A stretch of DNA of 7,178 nt, from the NCBI GenBank assembly GCA_029558435.1, contig JAKQEZ010000076.1:1-7178 (forward strand), written 5' to 3'. The stretch is from Bacteroidota bacterium (GTDB taxonomy: Bacteria > Bacteroidota > Bacteroidia > Flavobacteriales > Crocinitomicaceae). Made by a program: the position numbers and the translations under genes. The notes under the pieces were generated by a model that saw only the letters and a list, made by a program, of their open reading frames with translations, did not search any database and had not been told where the DNA came from. Positions 1-5,337 of the stretch are shown one piece after another. Position 1 is the first letter of the stretch, and every line of letters starts with the position of its first letter.

Positions 1-180
1 GTTCCAGAAGTTATCGTTGCACGCCACATGAATATTCCTTGTTTTGCAATTTCTATTATCACCGATTTGGGTGTGCCTGGAAAAATCAAAGAAGTAAGTT
101 TGCAAGATGTAATTGATGTTGCCAATCGTCAAGAGCCAAAAATGACGTTGATTATGCGTGAGTTGATTACACGTATTTAA
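1..180 (+). CDS. Purine nucleoside phosphorylase family protein, C-terminal fragment (5' end outside window)
   Basis: The first 59 codons in frame 1 are open from base 1 and end at TAA 178-180, so this is the 3' end of a longer gene. The fragment begins VPEVIVARH, the hallmark of trimeric (human-type) purine nucleoside phosphorylases, followed by a hydrophobic strand ending in IITD and a C-terminal helix with EPKMTLIMRELI. These enzymes split purine nucleosides with phosphate into base and ribose-1-phosphate in the cytoplasm, for purine salvage. By eye, Asp22 of the fragment falls where human PNP has base-binding Asn243, and Leu34 falls near human His257. Both are closer to methylthioadenosine phosphorylase than to classical PNP, so the substrate may be a 6-aminopurine nucleoside. 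The family assignment is secure; the substrate is not. Only 44 bp separate it from gatB, so the two may be co-transcribed. Confidence 0.9.
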   Translation, partial: VPEVIVARHMNIPCFAISIITDLGVPGKIKEVSLQDVIDVANRQEPKMTLIMRELITRI

Positions 181-224
181 TTTAAAATCAACAGAGTAGG
201 AAGTCAATATTTCACAATAGAAAA

Positions 225-1670
225 ATGAACGAAAAATACGAAGCAGTAATAGGTTTAGAAGTGCATGCGCAAATGCTTACAAAAACCAAAGCATATTCAA
301 ACGATATCAATGAATACGGAGCACAACCCAATACCAATGTTAGCGTTGTGTCCTTGGCTCATCCAGGTGCTTTGCCTATGATGAACAAAAAAACGATTGA
401 ATATGCCATTCGTTTAGGTCTTGCTTGCCATTGTAATATTGCTGATTACCAGTATTTTGCTCGTAAAAATTATTTCTATCCCGATCTTCCAAAAGGATAT
501 CAAATTACACAAGATAAAACCCCAATTTGCACTGGTGGTGCCATCATCATTAAAGATGAAAACGGCAACGATAAATCCATCGGTCTTACACGCATACACA
601 TGGAAGAGGATGCTGGTAAAAGTATTCACGATGTGGATGTTTACGACACGTTGGTGGATTTGAACCGCGCTGGTGTTCCCTTGTTGGAAATTGTATCCGA
701 GCCAGATATTAAAACTTCGCAAGAAGCCTATAATTATTTAACCGAGGTTAGAAAATTAGTGCGTTACTTGGATATTTGTGATGGCAACATGGAAGAGGGA
801 TCTTTGCGTTGCGATGCCAATATTTCGGTAATGCTCAAAGGCTCAAAAGTATTTGGAACTAAAGTAGAGGTAAAAAACATGAACTCTATTCGCAATGTGC
901 AACGTGCCATTGAATTTGAAATCAATCGTCAAATTGAGGCTTTGGAAAAAGGAGAGGAGATTGTGCAAGAAACACGCTCGTTTGATGCGTTGAAAGGTTC
1001 TACTATTTCTATGCGTTCCAAAGAAGCTGCCAACGATTACCGTTATTTTCCAGAACCCGATTTGCAACCTTTGTTTGTAGGCAAAGAACAAATTGAAGTG
1101 GTGAAAAACGAAATGCCACCACTACCACGTGATTTGTTTATCAAATACACTAAAGAACTTGGACTTTCAGACTACGATGCCTACGTGTTAACCGACACCA
1201 AAGAAGTGGCGTTGTACTATGAAGGAGTAATTGCTCATACCAAAAATTACAAAGCAGCAGCCAATTGGGTAATGGGAGATGTGAAATCATACATCAATCA
1301 CCGAGGGTTGGAAATAACTGATTTTCCGGTACTTCCACAACAATTAGCAGCCTTGATTCAATTGATAGATGAAGGGAAAATCTCTACATCTATTGCTTCT
1401 CAAAAGGTTTTTCCGGCATTAACCGAAAATCCAACAGAGGCACCGTTAAAAATTGCAGAACAATTGAATGTTATTCAAGATTCCAACGCCGATTCAATAA
1501 AAGAATACATTTTAAAAGTCATTGAATTGAATCCAAACGAGGTTGCACGCTATAAAAATGGAGAAAAACAGTTGACTGGATTTTTTATGGGACAATTGAT
1601 GAAAGTTTCGCAAGGAAAAGCAGATCCTAAACAAGCCAACCAATTGATGCGTGAAATGTTGGAACAGTAG
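225..1670 (+). CDS. gatB: Aspartyl/glutamyl-tRNA(Asn/Gln) amidotransferase subunit B
   Basis: GatB is the tRNA-binding and kinase subunit of the cytoplasmic GatCAB complex. It phosphorylates the side chain of mischarged Glu-tRNA(Gln) or Asp-tRNA(Asn), which is then amidated with ammonia delivered from GatA. The 481-residue length is normal for the family. The N-terminal cradle domain (about residues 5-290) carries VIGLEVHAQ (8-16), the FYPDLPKGYQI block (84-94), HMEEDAGKS (125-133), DLNRAGVPLLEIVSEPD (145-161), MEEGSLRCDANIS (189-201) and DYRYFPEPDL (271-280). The rest is the helical and YqeY-like tail that contacts tRNA, ending with GFFMGQLMK and the usual Asn-Gln-Leu-Met tail motif. The ATG start is preceded by an A-rich stretch and no Shine-Dalgarno sequence, and the protein begins just before the conserved block, as in homologues. 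gatA and gatC are not adjacent. Which tRNA is served cannot be read from the window. Confidence 0.98.
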   Translation: MNEKYEAVIGLEVHAQMLTKTKAYSNDINEYGAQPNTNVSVVSLAHPGALPMMNKKTIEYAIRLGLACHCNIADYQYFARKNYFYPDLPKGYQITQDKTPICTGGAIIIKDENGNDKSIGLTRIHMEEDAGKSIHDVDVYDTLVDLNRAGVPLLEIVSEPDIKTSQEAYNYLTEVRKLVRYLDICDGNMEEGSLRCDANISVMLKGSKVFGTKVEVKNMNSIRNVQRAIEFEINRQIEALEKGEEIVQETRSFDALKGSTISMRSKEAANDYRYFPEPDLQPLFVGKEQIEVVKNEMPPLPRDLFIKYTKELGLSDYDAYVLTDTKEVALYYEGVIAHTKNYKAAANWVMGDVKSYINHRGLEITDFPVLPQQLAALIQLIDEGKISTSIASQKVFPALTENPTEAPLKIAEQLNVIQDSNADSIKEYILKVIELNPNEVARYKNGEKQLTGFFMGQLMKVSQGKADPKQANQLMREMLEQ

Positions 1671-1727
1671 TGTGTTTCAATAAGCAATAATTAATGATTG
1701 TAGTACGAAAAATTTTTAACAGATAAA

Positions 1728-2915
1728 ATGAAGCATTTTTTAAAAAAGTCAAATTATAGTAAACTGGTCGTATTATTTACGTTGGTTATTGTTACCGCTT
1801 GTAATTCTTCAGAAAAAGTGGATGAAACCGCAAATGGAAAAGAAAACAACTTATTTATTTCGGGGGTAATTTCTGGCGCTGAAGGACAAGGTGTTTTTTT
1901 AGAAGCTGCATCGCAAAATGGCGTAATTAATGTTGCTGAAACAAAAATTGCAGATGGAAAATTTGAACTGGCAACCAACATTCCAGGATTGGGAATTTAT
2001 CAATTAAGATTGGGAGATAAATCTGAAAATGCTTTGGTTTTAACGGCCAATTCAGGCGATAAAATTAAAATCGAAGGCGATATCAATACCATTGCGTTGA
2101 ATGCTAAAATTTCGGGCGTTGATTGGGCAAAACAATACAATGAATTCATGCAATTGGCTGCAAATTTCAGCAATGCTCAAAACGAATTGATGGGAATGCA
2201 AGGCAAAGTAACCCAAGAAGAATTGGTGAAACGTTATTTGGAACTTAAAAAACCGATGGACGATTACGCCAAAGAGCAAATCAATAAAAATCCTGCAAGT
2301 GCTTTCAATATTGTGCTTTCCAACTCATTGATGCCCATGCAAGGTTTTATCGACTATCCAAAAGAAAATGTGGAGATTTTGCGCAAAATGGCCGATAGTT
2401 ACACCGAAAAATATGCCAATTCACCCGTTGCTCAATCATTGAACGAGCAAGTAACTCAAATTGAATCAGGCTACCAAGAATATTTGGAACTAAAATCGGG
2501 TAAAAAATTTGCTCCAGATTTAATCATGAAATCACCTGAAGGAAAAGAAATCAAACTTTCTTCGTTGAAAGGAAAAGTGGTTTTGGTTGATTTCTGGGCA
2601 TCGTGGTGTGGACCTTGTCGCAAAGAAAATCCAAACGTTGTTCGCTTGTACAATAAATACAAAAACAAAGGGTTTACCATTTATTCCGTTTCTTTGGATA
2701 CCGAAAAATCAAGTTGGGTAAATGCCATCGAACAAGACGGTTTAATTTGGCCTAATCACGTGAGTGATTTATTGGGATGGAAATCATTTGTTGTGAAATT
2801 GTATGGTTTTGATGCTATTCCGCACACCGTGTTGGTTGGAAAAGATGGCAACATTATTGATATAGGATTGAGAGGAAAAGCACTTGAAGACAAGTTGGCT
2901 GAACTTTTAAAATAA
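1728..2915 (+). CDS. TlpA-like thioredoxin-fold lipoprotein with N-terminal DUF4369-type domain
   Basis: This is a 395-residue exported thiol-disulfide oxidoreductase. The N-terminus has Lys residues, a hydrophobic segment (13-22) and a lipobox V-T-A-C with the lipidated Cys at 25, so it should be anchored to a membrane by lipid. Residues about 42-140 form a beta-rich region matching the DUF4369 pattern (ISGVISGAEG, then IADGKFEL and GDKIKIEGD). A helical linker (about 135-255) follows. The TlpA/AhpC-TSA thioredoxin domain (about 259-395) contains WCGPC (active-site Cys294 and Cys297) and the expected cis-Pro in AIPHT (Pro365). TlpA-like proteins usually act as periplasmic reductants, for example in cytochrome c maturation or stress defence; the partner here is unknown. 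The next gene, 6 bp downstream, is a paralogue that lacks the lipobox. Residues after Cys25 (NSSEKVDE) are only mildly acidic, so a surface-export signal is uncertain. Confidence 0.93.
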   Translation: MKHFLKKSNYSKLVVLFTLVIVTACNSSEKVDETANGKENNLFISGVISGAEGQGVFLEAASQNGVINVAETKIADGKFELATNIPGLGIYQLRLGDKSENALVLTANSGDKIKIEGDINTIALNAKISGVDWAKQYNEFMQLAANFSNAQNELMGMQGKVTQEELVKRYLELKKPMDDYAKEQINKNPASAFNIVLSNSLMPMQGFIDYPKENVEILRKMADSYTEKYANSPVAQSLNEQVTQIESGYQEYLELKSGKKFAPDLIMKSPEGKEIKLSSLKGKVVLVDFWASWCGPCRKENPNVVRLYNKYKNKGFTIYSVSLDTEKSSWVNAIEQDGLIWPNHVSDLLGWKSFVVKLYGFDAIPHTVLVGKDGNIIDIGLRGKALEDKLAELLK

Positions 2916-2921
2916 AATAGA

Positions 2922-4034
2922 ATGAAAATAGTTTTGATGTTATTGCTTGGTTTGTTGACTACTACTGTATTCTCTCAAACTTTAATGGTAAAAATTTCGG
3001 GTAGTTTTTTTAATACGACTTCCAAAGAAATTAAACTTTCGTATGCCAATTCAAATGGAACGTTTGAAGATTTTGGAAATGCGAGTTTAACCAAAGATGG
3101 AAAATTTGAAATGCAAACAAAAGTGCCACGTGCAGATTATTATGTTTTGCGCTTGGACGAAGGAAATGTAAATATTATTCTTCGCGAGAATTCCGACATT
3201 AAAGTTTTTGGTGATGCTAAAGATTTAGGTCAGTTTACCAATTTTGTAGGTTCAGATGAAAGTGCCGAATTGAATAAATTTGCTCATAAAGCAGCTACAT
3301 GGATAAAACAACGTCAAGAAGCAGAGCAAAAAATTAAGGCTAATCCAGCGTTAGAAACACAGGTAAATGCAGAAATGCAAGCCGTATTTTCTCAATTTCA
3401 AAACGATTTCACGGAGTTTTACAAAGCCAATCAAACTTCTCCAGCTTTAATTGCAGCCTTAAATGTAGTGGATGCCAACCAAGATTTTAACTCGTTTGAA
3501 ATTATTACTAAATCGTTGATGGCTAGCTTTGGTCAAAGCAAGAAAATTCAAGAACTTGCTACATATTACGAGCAAATGAAAGCTAAAAATGAAGCGGCTA
3601 ATATGTTTGCTCCAGGTAAATTAGCACCCGATTTTGAAGAATTGAAATTGGACCAAAAAACGAAAATGAAACTTTCCGACTTACGAGGAAAAGTGGTGTT
3701 GCTAGATTTTTGGGCATCGTGGTGTGGACCATGCCGCAGAGAAAATCCAAATGTTGTAAACGTTTACAATAAATACAAAGACAAAGGATTTACGGTAATG
3801 AGTGTTTCTTTAGACGGTGATTTAGAAAGTTGGAAACGTGCTATTGAACAAGACGGTTTAATTTGGCCTAATCATGTGAGCGATTTGAAAAAATGGAGCA
3901 GTGCTGTTGGTAGAATTTATCAAGTAAACTCTATTCCTTTTACCGTGTTGATTGACCAAGAAGGAAAAATTGTTACAACCAATTTGCGTGGACCAGCATT
4001 AGAAGAAGTCGTATCAAAATTAGTGAGCCAATAA
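2922..4034 (+). CDS. Exported TlpA-like thioredoxin-fold protein with N-terminal DUF4369-type domain (paralogue of the upstream gene)
   Basis: This 370-residue protein starts 6 bp after the preceding stop. It has a Sec signal peptide (hydrophobic core about 3-16) with likely cleavage after VFS, before Gln19. There is no lipobox Cys, so it should be soluble in the periplasm. A DUF4369-like beta region spans about 22-110 (ISGSFFNTTSKE, then TKDGKFEMQT), followed by a helical linker. The thioredoxin domain (about 231-370) has WCGPC (Cys268, Cys271) and cis-Pro339 in SIPFT. The catalytic domain is closely similar to the upstream gene, with a 16-residue identical block AIEQDGLIWPNHVSDL. The N-terminal domains are much more diverged. 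This suggests tandem duplication, with the two copies now differing in anchoring and in the putative substrate-binding domain. Redox activity is inferred from the intact active site; the natural substrate is unknown. The stop lies 1 bp before the lpxH start, so translation may be coupled. Confidence 0.93.
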   Translation: MKIVLMLLLGLLTTTVFSQTLMVKISGSFFNTTSKEIKLSYANSNGTFEDFGNASLTKDGKFEMQTKVPRADYYVLRLDEGNVNIILRENSDIKVFGDAKDLGQFTNFVGSDESAELNKFAHKAATWIKQRQEAEQKIKANPALETQVNAEMQAVFSQFQNDFTEFYKANQTSPALIAALNVVDANQDFNSFEIITKSLMASFGQSKKIQELATYYEQMKAKNEAANMFAPGKLAPDFEELKLDQKTKMKLSDLRGKVVLLDFWASWCGPCRRENPNVVNVYNKYKDKGFTVMSVSLDGDLESWKRAIEQDGLIWPNHVSDLKKWSSAVGRIYQVNSIPFTVLIDQEGKIVTTNLRGPALEEVVSKLVSQ

Positions 4035-4035
4035 A

Positions 4036-4785
4036 ATGTCGCAGCCAACCAAAATTTATTTTGCATCCGATTTTCATTTGGGAGCTCCCAATTATGAAAA
4101 AAGTTTAGAGCGTGAAAAGAAAATTGTGGCGTGGTTGGATACAATTAAAAAAGACGCTACAGAAATTTTTTTAGTTGGCGATATTTTTGATTTTTGGTTT
4201 GAATACAAAAAAGCAATTCCTCGAGGTTTTGCACGCTTGCAAGGAAAAATTGCAGAAATCACCGATAGCGGTATTCCCGTTCACGTATTTACAGGTAACC
4301 ACGATATGTGGATTTTTGATTATTTACCAAAAGAACTTGGCGTTCAATTACACCGTGAACCTATTGTTAGAGAATGGAATGGAAAAACATTTTACATTGG
4401 CCATGGTGATGGTTTAGGCCCTGGTGATAGAGGGTATAAATTCATCAAAAAAGTATTTGCCTCACCAGTTTGTCAGTGGTTATTTGCACGCCTGCACCCC
4501 AACTTTGGTATCGGATTAGCCGATTTCTTCTCCAGAAAGAGTAGGGCAGCAACAGGCAATTCCGACGAAAAATTTTTAGGCGAAGAAAACGAATGGTTGT
4601 ATATTTATTCCAAAGAATATTTACAAAAACAACACATAGATTACTTTGTTTTTGGTCACCGCCACTTGCCACTTGAAATGCCAGTAGAAAATAACTCAAT
4701 TTACTACAATTTAGGTGAATGGATTAATTACCAAACCTATTTGGTGTTTGATGGCAACAATTGCAGTTTGTCTAAATGGGTTTAG
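4036..4785 (+). CDS. lpxH: UDP-2,3-diacylglucosamine diphosphatase (LpxH family)
   Basis: LpxH removes UMP from UDP-2,3-diacylglucosamine to give lipid X, the fourth step of lipid A synthesis, at the cytoplasmic face of the inner membrane. The 249-residue calcineurin-like metallophosphoesterase shows the full set of metal-binding motifs: SDFHLG with Asp12 and His14, VGDIFDFWFEY with Asp49, GNHD with Asn88, GHGDGLGPGDRGYK with His123, and GHRH with His208 and His210. The segment FDFWFEY and the region around 126-200 (helical cap over the acyl-chain groove) set it apart from generic phosphoesterases and match LpxH and its Bacteroidota relatives. The length is close to that of E. coli LpxH. The ATG is 1 bp after the stop of the thioredoxin gene, with no Shine-Dalgarno sequence, and the protein begins only a few residues before the first motif, which supports this start. 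Substrate is inferred from family; an LpxH-like paralogue with another lipid substrate is the main alternative. Confidence 0.92.
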   Translation: MSQPTKIYFASDFHLGAPNYEKSLEREKKIVAWLDTIKKDATEIFLVGDIFDFWFEYKKAIPRGFARLQGKIAEITDSGIPVHVFTGNHDMWIFDYLPKELGVQLHREPIVREWNGKTFYIGHGDGLGPGDRGYKFIKKVFASPVCQWLFARLHPNFGIGLADFFSRKSRAATGNSDEKFLGEENEWLYIYSKEYLQKQHIDYFVFGHRHLPLEMPVENNSIYYNLGEWINYQTYLVFDGNNCSLSKWV

Positions 4786-4789
4786 TCGT

Positions 4790-4815
4790 TTAAAAAAATG
4801 TTAATTTTTTTTTAA
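4790..4815 (+). terminator. Possible weak terminator: AT-only inverted repeat with T run
   Basis: Just after the lpxH stop, TTAAAAAAA (4790-4798) pairs with TTTTTTTAA (4807-4815) across an 8-base loop, and the right arm lies within a nine-T run (4805-4813). The position fits the end of the three-gene cluster. The stem has no G-C pairs, so it would be weak and could simply be AT-rich spacer. If it works, it separates the envelope cluster from the secreted-protein genes downstream. Confidence 0.3.
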
Positions 4816-4853
4816 TTGACAGGCAACTGGTTTTAAATTAATTCGTAATATTG
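4816..4853 (+). promoter_or_regulatory. Candidate promoter for the two exported-protein genes
   Basis: The 99-bp gap before the small exported gene is the longest in the window and the likeliest place for a promoter. It contains TTGACA (4816-4821) and, further on, TAATATTG (4846-4853), which differs at one position from the Bacteroidota -7 consensus TAnnTTTG. The 27-bp distance between the TTG and this box is longer than the usual spacing of about 17-23. A weaker TAATTC (4839-4844) sits 17 bp from TTGACA. No single pairing is convincing, so the region is offered as a candidate rather than a mapped promoter. Confidence 0.3.
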
Positions 4854-4884
4854 TTAACAGATTATGAATTAACTTTTGAAAACC

Positions 4885-5325
4885 ATGAAAAAGTATCACT
4901 TATTTCTCTTGCTACTAATCGCAAGTACTACGCTGTATGGTCAAGCAAATGACAGGCCGCAACAAATCAAACTAACGGATAAAAAAGATATAAAAGCTAC
5001 ACAACAACCTCAAACAAAAACTACATCCAATTCAACTACAACAGAAAACTCATCCAATTCCAACTCGCAATCTTATCCAATATCTTATACAGTTGATGCT
5101 GCTGGAAATCAGGAGACGATGGATAAAGCATTTTACGAGCGACAATTAGAAGGTGTTAACGATTTGATTGAAGCCATAGATTACAAAGTGGAATACGTTA
5201 AAAGCAACCCAGAAGAAAATGCAAAAGCGTTAAATTCAGGATGGTATGAGCAAATGAAACGCTCTCGAATAAATGCTGAAAATCGAAAATTAGAAATTCA
5301 AGAAAAAATTCAATCATTTAAATAA
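4885..5325 (+). CDS. Small exported protein of unknown function
   Basis: I do not recognise this family. The 146-residue protein begins MKKYHLFLLLLIASTT, a clear Sec signal peptide with likely cleavage after LYG, before Gln. There is no lipobox. A low-complexity, Gln/Thr/Ser/Asn-rich stretch follows (about residues 22-62), probably a disordered linker. The C-terminal half (about 75-146) is charged and rich in Glu, Lys and Arg, with no Cys, and should be mostly helical, possibly a short coiled coil. I place the start at ATG 4885. A TTG at 4876 is in frame and would add three residues, but it is a rarer start and would add nothing to the signal peptide. The stop is 12 bp before the large secreted-protein gene, so the two are probably co-transcribed and the small protein may assist, bind or accompany it outside the inner membrane. 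That role is inference from position only. Confidence 0.85.
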   Translation: MKKYHLFLLLLIASTTLYGQANDRPQQIKLTDKKDIKATQQPQTKTTSNSTTTENSSNSNSQSYPISYTVDAAGNQETMDKAFYERQLEGVNDLIEAIDYKVEYVKSNPEENAKALNSGWYEQMKRSRINAENRKLEIQEKIQSFK

Positions 5326-5337
5326 ATATTGAAACTT

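Noticed and set aside
181..224. A promoter in the 44-bp gap before gatB
   Set aside because: No TAnnTTTG-like box with a suitably spaced TTG was found, so read-through from the phosphorylase gene is the simpler view.
414..722. Reverse-strand open frame of about 100 codons inside gatB, with similar shorter ones in the other genes
   Set aside because: These lie wholly within well-supported genes on the + strand, have no recognisable motif and arise from the codon pattern of the real gene.
1708..1717. AAAAATTTTT palindrome between gatB and the thioredoxin lipoprotein, as a terminator
   Set aside because: It has no loop, no G-C pairs and no following T run, and ends 10 bases before the start codon, so it is better explained by AT-rich spacer.
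1736..1747. T6-A6 tract at the start of the thioredoxin lipoprotein gene as a phase-variation site
   Set aside because: Six-base runs are short for slippage control, are common in this AT-rich sequence and the frame is intact.
4876..4884. TTG codon in frame upstream of the small exported gene, as a start adding three residues
   Set aside because: The ATG at 4885 directly opens a standard signal peptide (MKKYHLF). The TTG extension adds only M-K-T and is a rarer start codon.
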